Origin: an uncultured Eubacterium sp.
GTDB taxonomy: Bacteria > Bacillota > Clostridia > Lachnospirales > Lachnospiraceae
Assembly (NCBI GenBank): GCA_910577225.1
Contig: CAJTMV010000016.1
Span: forward strand, 1-64,000
Length of the DNA stretch: 64,000 nt
Direction of reading: 5' to 3'
Made by a program: the position numbers and the translations under genes. The first letter of the stretch is position 1, and the number at the start of each line of letters is the position of its first letter. Positions 34,005-42,792 of this stretch are shown here, in pieces. A model generated the notes under the pieces. The model ran no database searches. It was not told where the DNA came from and worked only from the letters and a program-made list of their open reading frames with translations.

Positions 34005-35039
34005 ATGAGTAAAAATATCAGAGTAGTCGTCGATGCGATGGGCGGGGACCATGCACCGGGTGAAATTGTCAAAGGAGCGCTGCAGGCGCTGGAAGCACAG
34101 AAAAATCTGACGCTTTACTTTGTCGGACAGCAAAAACCGCTGGACGCAGAGCTCAAAAAATATTCGTATGATGCGGACCGTGTGAAAACCGTTTATGCAG
34201 AAGAAGTGATTGAGATGGCAGAGCCTCCGGTTGCCGCGATTCGAAAGAAAAAAGATTCGTCGATCGTTGTCGGATTAAATATGGTAAAAAAGGCAGAGGC
34301 AGATGCCTTTGTGTCCGCAGGAAGCACCGGAGCTGTGCTGGCAGGCGGGCAGCTGATCGTCGGCAGATTAAAAGGGGTGGAACGTCCGCCGCTTGCGCCG
34401 TTAATTCCTACCGCAAACGGAGTCTCGCTTTTAATCGACTGCGGGGCGAATGTGGACGCCAGGGCGTCCCAGCTCGTACAGTTCGCGAAAATGGGTTCCG
34501 TTTACATGGAACGTGTGATCGGCGTGAAACGGCCGCGCGTGGCGATTGTAAATATCGGAGCAGAGGAAGAAAAAGGAAACGCGCTTGTCAAAGAAACGAT
34601 GCCGCTGCTAAAGCAGTGTAAGCAGATCAATTTTACCGGCAGCATAGAGGCAAGAGACATTCCGTATGGCGCGGCGGATGTGATCGTGTGCGAGGCATTC
34701 GTTGGAAACGTAATTTTAAAGCTGTATGAGGGGACGAGTTCGATGCTGCTGTCGCAGGTGAAAAAAACGTTTCTGAGCTCCCTGCGGACAAAGATCGGCG
34801 CGCTGCTTATCAAGCCGGCGTTAAAAAAGACGCTGAAAGGCTTTGACGCGTCCCAGTACGGCGGAGCGCCGATGCTGGGATTAAAAGGACTCGTCGTAAA
34901 GACACACGGAAGCGCCAAAGCGCCTGAGGTCAGACAATCCGTGATTCAGTGCGTAAACTTTTCAAAACAAAAGATAAATGAAAAAATCAGTCAGCAGATA
35001 CTGGCGGAGCAGACGTCTGAATTACGGGATTCCAAATAG
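34005..35039 (+). CDS. plsX: Phosphate acyltransferase PlsX
   Basis: Transfers acyl groups from acyl-ACP to phosphate, making acyl phosphate for phospholipid synthesis; 344 residues. Family segments VVVDAMGGDHAPGEIVKGA, AIRKKKDSSIVVG, SAGSTGAVLAGG and GCANVD-like DCGANVDA are present. ATG 34005 has aggagg 5 nt upstream; the in-frame ATG 33987 lies before that site. Next to acpP, its substrate carrier. Confidence 0.95.
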   Translation: MSKNIRVVVDAMGGDHAPGEIVKGALQALEAQKNLTLYFVGQQKPLDAELKKYSYDADRVKTVYAEEVIEMAEPPVAAIRKKKDSSIVVGLNMVKKAEADAFVSAGSTGAVLAGGQLIVGRLKGVERPPLAPLIPTANGVSLLIDCGANVDARASQLVQFAKMGSVYMERVIGVKRPRVAIVNIGAEEEKGNALVKETMPLLKQCKQINFTGSIEARDIPYGAADVIVCEAFVGNVILKLYEGTSSMLLSQVKKTFLSSLRTKIGALLIKPALKKTLKGFDASQYGGAPMLGLKGLVVKTHGSAKAPEVRQSVIQCVNFSKQKINEKISQQILAEQTSELRDSK

Positions 35040-35069
35040 AGAAAATGATAAAAGGAGGAGAGAGTTGTC

Positions 35070-35300
35070 ATGGAATTCGAGAAAATCAAAAAAATCATTG
35101 CAGAAGTACTGAATGTGGATGAAGAAGAGATCACAATGGATACTACTTTTGTAGATGACCTTGGTGCCGATTCCCTGGATGTATTCCAGATTATTATGGG
35201 CATCGAAGAAGAATTTGATATCGAAATCGCCAATGAGGAAGCAGAAAAAATCGCAACCGTAGGCGATGCCGTAGAACAGATTAAAAATGCATTAAACTAA
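35070..35300 (+). CDS. acpP: Acyl carrier protein
   Basis: A 76-residue acidic four-helix carrier of fatty-acid synthesis. The phosphopantetheine attachment serine is in DDLGADSLDVFQI (Ser37-38 region). aaaggagg precedes the ATG. Immediately follows plsX. An Sfp-type transferase that could load it is encoded at 46214. Confidence 0.97.
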   Translation: MEFEKIKKIIAEVLNVDEEEITMDTTFVDDLGADSLDVFQIIMGIEEEFDIEIANEEAEKIATVGDAVEQIKNALN

Positions 35301-35386
35301 TGGAAAAAGGGTGTTTTGAGACGATGGCAGTTGTTTTAAAACACCCGTTGCAATTTCAAAGTCAGAAAACAGAAAGTGAGAATGGA

Positions 35387-36076
35387 ATGAGAAAACAGTT
35401 GGAATTTCAAAAAGTAATCGGTTATGAGTTTCATCAGGCCGGACTTTTGCAGCAGGCGCTGACACACAGTTCGTATGCGAATGAAAAGCGGATGAAAAAA
35501 CATTCGGATAACGAGCGTCTGGAGTTTTTGGGAGACGCAGTGCTTGAGATCATCTCCAGCGAGTACCTGTATCATCATTTTCCGGACATGACGGAAGGAG
35601 AGCTGACAAAAATGCGTGCGAGTCTTGTCTGCGAGCCGACGCTTGCATACTGCACAAAACAGCTGCAGCTTGGAGAGTATCTGCTGCTTGGCAGAGGAGA
35701 GGACCATACCGGAGGCAGAAAGCGCAGTTCTATTTTATCCGACGCGCTGGAGGCGGTAATCGGAGCGATTTATCTGGATGGTGGTTTTGCTAATGCAAAA
35801 GAGTTTGTTCTGAAATTTATCCTGACAGACATTGCGCATAAGCAGCTCTTTTATGATAGCAAGACTATCCTGCAGGAGACTGTCCAGGGACAGAATCTGG
35901 GCGCCATGCATTACAAACTGACCGGAGAGAGCGGGCCGGATCATGATAAGGTATTCCAGGTAGAGCTGTGGATCGGAGATCAGAAAATGAGCACAGGAGC
36001 CGGTCATACCAAAAAGGCGGCCGAGCAGGAGGCGGCGTATCAGGCCCTTATACAGCTTCGGGAACAACATCAATAG
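35387..36076 (+). CDS. rnc: Ribonuclease III
   Basis: Double-strand-specific endonuclease for rRNA and mRNA processing; about 229 residues from ATG 35387. The signature NERLEFLGDAVLE is intact, the second acidic site DALEAVIGAIYLD is present, and a C-terminal dsRNA-binding domain ends in TGAGHTKKAAEQEAAYQAL. The frame is open back to ATG 35300, directly at the acpP stop, with a further ATG at 35324; the homologous region begins at MRKQLEFQKVIGYEF, so I use 35387. Initiation signals are weak for all three. Confidence 0.92.
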   Translation: MRKQLEFQKVIGYEFHQAGLLQQALTHSSYANEKRMKKHSDNERLEFLGDAVLEIISSEYLYHHFPDMTEGELTKMRASLVCEPTLAYCTKQLQLGEYLLLGRGEDHTGGRKRSSILSDALEAVIGAIYLDGGFANAKEFVLKFILTDIAHKQLFYDSKTILQETVQGQNLGAMHYKLTGESGPDHDKVFQVELWIGDQKMSTGAGHTKKAAEQEAAYQALIQLREQHQ

Positions 36077-36094
36077 ACGACAGCGGAGGAAAGA

Positions 36095-39000
36095 ATGTAT
36101 TTAAAGAGCATAGAAGTGCATGGTTTTAAGTCTTTCGCAAATAAGATCGTGTTTGACTTCCACAACGGGATTACCGGAATCGTAGGACCGAATGGAAGCG
36201 GAAAGAGCAATGTGGCAGACGCGGTCAGATGGGTTCTGGGAGAGCAGAGCGCCAAACAGCTGCGCGGCGCAAGCATGCAGGACGTTATTTTTGCAGGGAC
36301 AGAGAACCGCAGGCCGGTCAGCTATGCATATGTGGCGATTACACTGGATAATGCAGATCATGTGCTGCCTGTGGAATATGAAGAGGTTACGGTTGCCAGA
36401 CGCGTATATCGTTCCGGTGAAAGCGAATATTTGTTAAACGGAAGCGGATGCCGTCTGAAAGACGTCTACGAACTGTTTTATGATACCGGTATCGGGAAAG
36501 AAGGCTATTCGATTATCGGACAGGGGCAGATTGAACGAATTTTAAGCGGCAAGCCGGAGGAGCGGCGGGAACTGTTTGACGAAGCGGCCGGAATCGTAAA
36601 ATTCAAGCGGCGTAAGGCGGATACGCAAAAAAAGCTCGAACATGAACGGGAAAATATGGTGCGTATTCACGATATTTTAACAGAGCTCGAGCGGCAGGTA
36701 GTACCGTTAGAAAAACAGGCGGAAAAGGCAAAAATCTATATAAAGAAAAAAGACGAATTAAAAGTATTCGAGGTCAATTTGTTTTTGCTGGATATGGAAC
36801 GCAATCAGGTGCAGTGCAGGGAAATAGAGGAAAAATATGAGATTACAGACGCACAGTTAAAAGAGACACTGCAGCAGCTGGAACAGATACGCACGGAGTA
36901 TGAAAGCCTGACCAAAAGACTGGAGTCCGCGGAAACAGAAATTACGGACGACCGGAACAAAATCAGCGACTGCGCGGTGCGCAAAGGAAAGCTGGAAGGA
37001 GAAGTAAACGTCTTATTAGAACAGATTCATACCGCACGTACGTCGCAGGAACATTACCAGAACAGAAAAGAAGCGATCGAAGCGGACAGCGTTCAGCGGC
37101 AAAAAAGCAGACAGGAATATGAATCGCAGAAGCAGAGCCTGGATACGAAGCTGGCAGAGCTTACGGACGAACGTAAGCGGATACAGTCCGGACTGGAACA
37201 GATCAGAGTGCAGATTTCATCGTGCAACGAGGTAATCGAACGCGGAAAAAACGAGATTATCGAGCTGTTAAATCAAAAAGGCTCTGTCAAAGGACAGCAG
37301 CAGCGTTTTGATACGATGCTGGAGCAGGTAAATATCCGAAACGCACAGTTAAACCAGCGCAAGCTGCGAAGAAAAAGCGAAGAGGCTGATCTGGAATCGG
37401 TGATTGCCAGACATCAGGAAACGCTGGAGACGCTGGAGCGCCATATCGAACAGCTGGAAGAAGCGCAGCGGCAGTACGAAGACAAAAAGCAGGAACAAAA
37501 ACGCAGCATGGAAGAAGTACGTGAACAGCTGGAGCGGACGGCGACAGAATTTCATAAAACGCAGTCCAGGCTGGAGACGCTGCGCAATATCTCCGAGCGC
37601 TACGACGGCTATGGAAACAGTATCCGCCGGATTATGGAGCAAAAGGCGAAAGAACCGGGCATTCACGGCGTCGTGGCGGATCTGATCAAGGTAGACAAAA
37701 AATATGAAACGGCCATCGAGACCGCGCTGGGCGGCAGTATCCAGAATATTGTAACGGAAGATGAAGAGACGGCGAAAAAAATGGTTCGTTTTCTAAAAGA
37801 AAATAAATACGGCCGCGCGACATTTTTACCGCTTACAAGCGTCAGCGCAAGAAATGTCAACCGCAACGAACGGGCGTTAGCCGCGAACGGCGTGATTGGC
37901 ATGGCGAATACGCTCGTGAAAACAGAGCCGGCCTATCAGGGTGTGACCGCTTACTTACTGGGCCGTATTTATGTCGTCGATCACATCGACCATGCGGTGC
38001 AGCTGGCAAGAGAGTTTCATTATTCGCTCAATATCGTAACGCTGGAGGGCGAGCATCTGATGCCGGGCGGTTCGATTTCCGGCGGCGCGTTTCGTAACAG
38101 CAGCAACCTGTTAGGACGCAGAAGAGAGATCGAAGAGCTGGAAACGCAGATAAAGAGCTTAAATGATAAGCGCAGTCAGCTCGGCAGTCGTCAGCAGGAG
38201 ATACGTCAGGCACAGGAGACGCTGCGTAAGCAGCAGGAGGACAATAAAGCCGCCAGTCAGCAGGCATATCTGGAGCAGAATACGGAAAAGATGAATCTGG
38301 ATCGTGTGCTGGAGCAAAAATATGAGAGCGAGAAAGCGGCAGCGGCGCTGTTAAGCGAAGCAAAAGAGCTGGAACAGCAAAAACAGCAGATCAGCGCGGA
38401 CCGCGCCCGTATTGCGGAACAGATCGAAGAACTGTCCGAAAAAGAAACGCAGATTCAGGAAGAGACGCAGATGGCGCAAAAAATGCTGGAAGAACAGACC
38501 GCGTCCGAACAGGAATATGCCAAAGAGCTGTCAGACATCCAGATCGAAGAGGCCAATGTGAGTCAGCAGGCCGGGTTTCTTTACGAGAATATAAAGCGTA
38601 TCGATACCGAGCTCCAAAAACTGGCACAGGAAGCAGACCAGCTAAAAAACGGAGCGGAGCATGCAGACGCAGATGTGATACAAAAAGAGCAGGAGATCGA
38701 ACGGTTAAAGGCAGACATTTCACAGTCTGCGCAGTCCAAAGAACATCTGGAAAAAGATCTGAAGGAAAAGATCGCACACAAAGAAGAGATGGCGGCAGAG
38801 CAGAAAGGATTTTTTGCAAAAAGAGAAGAGCTGTCCGGGCGGCAAAATGTGCTGGATAAAGAAATCTTCCGCTTAAACAGCCAGAAGGAAAAGCTGGAGG
38901 AGACAAAAGAATCCCAGACAAATTATATGTGGAGCGAGTATGAGCTGACTCCGCATCAGGCGATGAAGCTGCGCGAGGTGCAGTACGACGATCCTGTCAG

Positions 39001-39652
39001 GACGAAAAATCTGATCAAAGAAACAAGGGATGAAATCCGAAAACTGGGAGATGTGAACGTCAACGCCATCGAAGAGTACCGCGAAGTATCCGAGCGGTAT
39101 GGGTTTTTAAAAAACCAGCACGACGATCTGGTGCAGGCAGAACAGACGCTGCTTGGCATTATCGAAGAACTGGATACCGGCATGCGCAGACAGTTTGCAG
39201 AAAAGTTCGCGGAAATCCAGCAGGAATTTGACAAAGCGTTCAAACAGCTGTTTGGAGGCGGAAAAGGAACGCTGGAGCTGATGGAGGACGAAGAAATATT
39301 AGAATGCGGCATTCGTATTATCGCGCATCCCCCGGGCAAGAAACTGCAGAATATGATGCAGCTTTCCGGCGGGGAAAAGGCGCTTACAGCCATTGCGCTG
39401 CTGTTTGCGATTCAGAACCTGAAACCGTCCCCGTTTTGTCTGCTCGATGAGATAGAGGCGGCGCTGGACGACAGCAATGTCAATCGCTTTGCAAAATATT
39501 TACATAAGCTGACAAAAAATACGCAGTTTATTGTGATCACGCACAGGCGCGGCACCATGGCGGCGGCAGACCGTTTGTACGGCATTACCATGCAGGAAAA
39601 GGGCGTATCCACGCTTGTGTCTGTCAGCCTGATTGAAAACGATCTGAATTAG
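36095..39652 (+). CDS. smc: Chromosome segregation ATPase SMC
   Basis: Structural maintenance of chromosomes protein, 1185 residues. The N-terminal Walker A is GIVGPNGSGKSNVADAVRWV, long coiled coils flank a hinge around residues 500-670 (with GSISGGAF near the end), and the C-terminal head carries the signature QLSGGEKALTAIALLFA and Walker B LLDEIEAALDD. It condenses and organises the chromosome with ScpA/ScpB, not in this window. gcggagg precedes the start. Sits in the usual rnc-smc-ftsY order. Confidence 0.97.
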   Translation: MYLKSIEVHGFKSFANKIVFDFHNGITGIVGPNGSGKSNVADAVRWVLGEQSAKQLRGASMQDVIFAGTENRRPVSYAYVAITLDNADHVLPVEYEEVTVARRVYRSGESEYLLNGSGCRLKDVYELFYDTGIGKEGYSIIGQGQIERILSGKPEERRELFDEAAGIVKFKRRKADTQKKLEHERENMVRIHDILTELERQVVPLEKQAEKAKIYIKKKDELKVFEVNLFLLDMERNQVQCREIEEKYEITDAQLKETLQQLEQIRTEYESLTKRLESAETEITDDRNKISDCAVRKGKLEGEVNVLLEQIHTARTSQEHYQNRKEAIEADSVQRQKSRQEYESQKQSLDTKLAELTDERKRIQSGLEQIRVQISSCNEVIERGKNEIIELLNQKGSVKGQQQRFDTMLEQVNIRNAQLNQRKLRRKSEEADLESVIARHQETLETLERHIEQLEEAQRQYEDKKQEQKRSMEEVREQLERTATEFHKTQSRLETLRNISERYDGYGNSIRRIMEQKAKEPGIHGVVADLIKVDKKYETAIETALGGSIQNIVTEDEETAKKMVRFLKENKYGRATFLPLTSVSARNVNRNERALAANGVIGMANTLVKTEPAYQGVTAYLLGRIYVVDHIDHAVQLAREFHYSLNIVTLEGEHLMPGGSISGGAFRNSSNLLGRRREIEELETQIKSLNDKRSQLGSRQQEIRQAQETLRKQQEDNKAASQQAYLEQNTEKMNLDRVLEQKYESEKAAAALLSEAKELEQQKQQISADRARIAEQIEELSEKETQIQEETQMAQKMLEEQTASEQEYAKELSDIQIEEANVSQQAGFLYENIKRIDTELQKLAQEADQLKNGAEHADADVIQKEQEIERLKADISQSAQSKEHLEKDLKEKIAHKEEMAAEQKGFFAKREELSGRQNVLDKEIFRLNSQKEKLEETKESQTNYMWSEYELTPHQAMKLREVQYDDPVRTKNLIKETRDEIRKLGDVNVNAIEEYREVSERYGFLKNQHDDLVQAEQTLLGIIEELDTGMRRQFAEKFAEIQQEFDKAFKQLFGGGKGTLELMEDEEILECGIRIIAHPPGKKLQNMMQLSGGEKALTAIALLFAIQNLKPSPFCLLDEIEAALDDSNVNRFAKYLHKLTKNTQFIVITHRRGTMAAADRLYGITMQEKGVSTLVSVSLIENDLN

Positions 39653-39683
39653 ATCGTTCATAATAAAAGACGGAGGAAGATAC

Positions 39684-40625
39684 ATGGGAGAAAAAAAGGG
39701 ATTTTTTAAACGTCTGGTAGAAGGACTGACAAAGACGAGAGATAATATTGCAGCAGGCATAGACGCCGTATTCAGCGGGTTTTCCAAAATAGACGACGAA
39801 TTTTACGAAGAGATTGAAGAAATACTTGTGATGGGCGATCTGGGCGTAAAAGCGACCGAAGCGATTATCGATAATCTGAAACAGAAAGTAAAAGAACAGC
39901 ATATCAAAGATCCTGCCGCCTGTAAGGAGCTGTTAATCAACAGCATCAAAGAACAGATGGAAGTCGGGGAGACCGCTTACCGGTTTGAAGAGGAACGTGC
40001 CGTTGTGCTTGTCATCGGTGTCAACGGCGTGGGAAAGACGACGACGGTTGGCAAGCTGGCAGGAAAATTTAAAGCGCAGGGGAAAAAGGTCGTACTTGGC
40101 GCTGCAGATACGTTTCGGGCGGCTGCAGGCGGACAGCTGGCGGAATGGGCCAATCGTGCGGGCGTGGAGATGATCGGCGGGCAGGAAGGCGCCGATCCGG
40201 CATCCGTCGTCTACGACGCAGTCGCGGCCGCAAAGGCGAGAAACGCGGATATTTTATTGTGCGACACGGCAGGAAGACTGCATAATAAAAAGAACCTGAT
40301 GGAAGAATTAAAAAAGATCAACCGCATTCTGGAACGCGAATTTGCCCAGGCGTATCGGGAAACGCTTGTCGTACTCGATGCGACAACCGGACAGAACGCG
40401 CTTAGTCAGGCAAGGCAGTTTTCCGAGGTGGCGGATATTACCGGCATCGTACTGACCAAAATGGACGGTACGGCCAAAGGAGGGATTGCGGTAGCGATTC
40501 AGTCAGAGCTTGGAATCCCTGTAAAATATATCGGCGTCGGTGAGTCGATCGACGATCTGCAGAAGTTTGATTCGGAACAGTTTGTCAACGCACTGTTTCA
40601 TCAGCCGGATGAGGCGGCGTCGTAA
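39684..40625 (+). CDS. ftsY: Signal recognition particle receptor FtsY
   Basis: GTPase that docks SRP-ribosome complexes at the membrane; 313 residues, with a short N-terminal part and the NG domain. Motifs: GVNGVGKTTTVGKLAGKF (G1), DTFRAAAGGQL, LLCDTAGRLHNK (G3), LTKMDGTAKGG (G4) and the C-terminal GVGESIDDLQKF. Partner of ffh at 42793. cggagg precedes the ATG. Confidence 0.97.
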   Translation: MGEKKGFFKRLVEGLTKTRDNIAAGIDAVFSGFSKIDDEFYEEIEEILVMGDLGVKATEAIIDNLKQKVKEQHIKDPAACKELLINSIKEQMEVGETAYRFEEERAVVLVIGVNGVGKTTTVGKLAGKFKAQGKKVVLGAADTFRAAAGGQLAEWANRAGVEMIGGQEGADPASVVYDAVAAAKARNADILLCDTAGRLHNKKNLMEELKKINRILEREFAQAYRETLVVLDATTGQNALSQARQFSEVADITGIVLTKMDGTAKGGIAVAIQSELGIPVKYIGVGESIDDLQKFDSEQFVNALFHQPDEAAS

Positions 40626-40684
40626 AAAGCGGGCGTAACTGCCGCGGATATTGATAAAAGAAACAGAAACCCTGATGGAAACAA

Positions 40685-40713
40685 TTGACTATTTCCTCGT
40701 AAAGTGCGAAAAT
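40685..40713 (+). promoter_or_regulatory. Candidate ilvA promoter
   Basis: TTGACT (40685-40690), 17-nt spacer, GAAAAT (40708-40713). The -10 is poor. Confidence 0.35.
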
Positions 40714-40752
40714 AGGTCTGATAAAAACGAACCTGAAAGGAGATTCTATCCA

Positions 40753-41964
40753 ATGCTGACATTAGATAAATTTGAAGAAGCAAGCGAAAAAGTAAAAGAA
40801 GTCATTCAGGAGACAAAACTGATCTATAGCGATTATCTCAGCGAACAGACCGGAAACAAGGTCTATTTAAAGCCGGAAAATATGCAGTATACAGGCGCTT
40901 ATAAACTGCGTGGCGCATACTATAAAATCAGCACGCTGTCAGACGAAGAGAGGGAAAAGGGACTGATTACGGCATCCGCGGGCAATCATGCCCAGGGAGT
41001 GGCTTACGCCGCAAAATGCTACGGCGTCAAAGCGACAATCGTAATGCCTACGACGACACCGTTAATCAAGGTAAACCGTACCAAAAATTACGGCGCAAAT
41101 GTGGTGCTGTATGGGGATGTCTATGACGAAGCATGCGAGCATGCTTACCAGCTTGCAAAGGAACACGGATATACGTTTGTGCATCCGTTTGACGATCTTA
41201 CCGTTGCGACGGGTCAGGGTACGATTGCGATGGAGATCTTTAAGGAACTGCCGCTGGTGGAATATATTCTGGTACCGATCGGAGGAGGCGGTCTTGCGAC
41301 AGGTGTGTCAACGCTTGCAAAACTGTTAAATCCGAAAATTAAAGTGATCGGTGTGGAACCGGCAGGAGCAAATTGTATGCAGGCGTCCCTGGAAGCGGGA
41401 AAGGTAGTTACGATGCCTTCGGTGAATACGATTGCGGATGGTACGGCAGTAAAGACGCCGGGAAAAAATATTTTTCCGTTTATCCAGAAGAATCTGGACG
41501 CTGTTTTGACAGTATCGGACGACGACCTGGTCGTAGCGTTTCTGGACATGGTAGAAAATCATAAGATCGTCGTGGAAAATTCCGGACTGCTGGCAGTGGC
41601 CGCCTTAAAGCAGCTGGATGTCAAAGGCAAACGGGTGGCGGCCATATTAAGCGGCGGGAATATGGACGTGATTACCATGAGCTCTGTCGTGCAAAGAGGA
41701 CTGATTTTCAGAGACCGTATTTTTACCGTATCGGTGCGGCTGCCGGATAAGCCGGGGGAGCTGTGCAAGGTGGCGGATACGATCGCAAAAGAGCAGGGCA
41801 ATGTCATTAAGCTGGAGCACAATCAGTTTGTATCGACAAACCGGAATGTGGCAGTGGAACTTCGTATTACGATGGAAAGTTTTGGAACGGAACATAAAAA
41901 CCAGATTATGGACGCTTTGAAACGTCAGGGATATCAGCCGAAGCTGGTACCTACAAACTTGTAA
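40753..41964 (+). CDS. ilvA: Threonine ammonia-lyase with ACT domain
   Basis: PLP enzyme deaminating threonine to 2-oxobutyrate, feeding isoleucine synthesis or threonine catabolism; 403 residues. The Schiff-base lysine lies in TGAYKLRGAYYKI, the phosphate-binding loop is GGGGLATG, and the C-terminal ILSGGNMD precedes a single ACT-like domain (FTVSVRLPDKPGELCKVADT). The length and single ACT domain fit the shorter clostridial type rather than the two-ACT enterobacterial IlvA. ATG 40753 has aaggag 10 nt upstream; the frame is open 34 codons further. Confidence 0.92.
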   Translation: MLTLDKFEEASEKVKEVIQETKLIYSDYLSEQTGNKVYLKPENMQYTGAYKLRGAYYKISTLSDEEREKGLITASAGNHAQGVAYAAKCYGVKATIVMPTTTPLIKVNRTKNYGANVVLYGDVYDEACEHAYQLAKEHGYTFVHPFDDLTVATGQGTIAMEIFKELPLVEYILVPIGGGGLATGVSTLAKLLNPKIKVIGVEPAGANCMQASLEAGKVVTMPSVNTIADGTAVKTPGKNIFPFIQKNLDAVLTVSDDDLVVAFLDMVENHKIVVENSGLLAVAALKQLDVKGKRVAAILSGGNMDVITMSSVVQRGLIFRDRIFTVSVRLPDKPGELCKVADTIAKEQGNVIKLEHNQFVSTNRNVAVELRITMESFGTEHKNQIMDALKRQGYQPKLVPTNL

Positions 41965-41990
41965 ATCTTACAGAGAAAGGAGACTTGGAA

Positions 41991-42248
41991 ATGAATATTA
42001 AAGTGGAAAAAGTAAATCAGGTAAACCGGTTATTTGAGGTAATTGACAGCTGTACGATGAATGTGGAGCTTGTTACCGGAGAAGGCGACTGCCTGAACAT
42101 GAAATCCAAGTTAAGCCAGTATTTGTCAATGACACGCATGTTTGCCAACGGAGATGTACCGCAGATGGAGCTGGTCGCCAAAAACGACCAGGATGCGCAG
42201 AAACTGATTGCGTTTTTAGAAGAAGACGCGAAATATCAGGAATCGTAA
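41991..42248 (+). CDS. HPr-like small protein without the active histidine
   Basis: An 85-residue protein whose layout resembles the PTS phosphocarrier HPr: the segment CLNMKSKLSQYLSM corresponds to HPr's regulatory Ser46 loop (NAKSIMGVMSL-like) and ELVAKNDQDAQKLIAFLEE to the last strand and helix. There is no histidine anywhere, so it cannot take the usual PEP-derived phosphate. The serine is kept. It follows ilvA by 26 nt and shares its transcript. A regulatory HPr-like role is inference. Start at ATG 41991 with aaaggaga upstream. Confidence 0.6.
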   Translation: MNIKVEKVNQVNRLFEVIDSCTMNVELVTGEGDCLNMKSKLSQYLSMTRMFANGDVPQMELVAKNDQDAQKLIAFLEEDAKYQES

Positions 42249-42290
42249 GCTACATAAAAAATCGAACAAAAGTTCTGTAAATAAAAATAC

Positions 42291-42319
42291 TTGACACCCT
42301 GATCGTCTTATGTTACTAT
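42291..42319 (+). promoter_or_regulatory. Promoter of ylxM-ffh-rpsP-khpA
   Basis: Perfect TTGACA (42291-42296), 17-nt spacer, TACTAT (42314-42319). Confidence 0.75.
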
Positions 42320-42405
42320 ACACAAGGCTTAAATAAATCTGAAATCTGGCGGATGTTTCATGCAGCGGATTCGTATGTCAGAGCTGTTGCAGCGAGGTGA
42401 ATTTC

Positions 42406-42750
42406 ATGGATCAGAAGTTAGAACAGGCATATTTATATGATTTTTATGGTGAACTGTTAAAGGATCGTCAGCGTAAAATCTACGAGGATTTTGTATTTAA
42501 CGATTTGTCTCTGGGAGAGATTGCGCAGGAAGAAGGCATTAGCAGACAGGGCGTTCACGATACGGTAAAACGTTGTACAAAAGCGCTGGAAGGCTATGAA
42601 AGCCGGCTGCATCTCGTTCAGAAATTTCTTTCTGCAAAGGAACGGGTGGAACAGATTCATCTGCTGACCGGCGAGTTTCGCAAGAGTCATGACGTGTCTG
42701 TCCTGGACCAGATCGAGCAGATATCCAGTGCGATTTTGGAAGAATTGTAG
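42406..42750 (+). CDS. ylxM: YlxM/UPF0122 helix-turn-helix protein
   Basis: A 114-residue protein of the UPF0122 family. The helix-turn-helix is residues about 20-60 (QRKIYEDFVFNDLSLGEIAQ, EEGISRQGVHDTVKRCTKAL), resembling sigma region 4. The family is always next to ffh and in some species stimulates SRP GTPase activity. ATG 42406 has aggtga 5 nt upstream; GTG 42397 overlaps that site. Confidence 0.9.
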   Translation: MDQKLEQAYLYDFYGELLKDRQRKIYEDFVFNDLSLGEIAQEEGISRQGVHDTVKRCTKALEGYESRLHLVQKFLSAKERVEQIHLLTGEFRKSHDVSVLDQIEQISSAILEEL

Positions 42751-42792
42751 GAAACAAAGGCGTTTCGCCGGAAATAAGAAGGAGTCAGGAAC

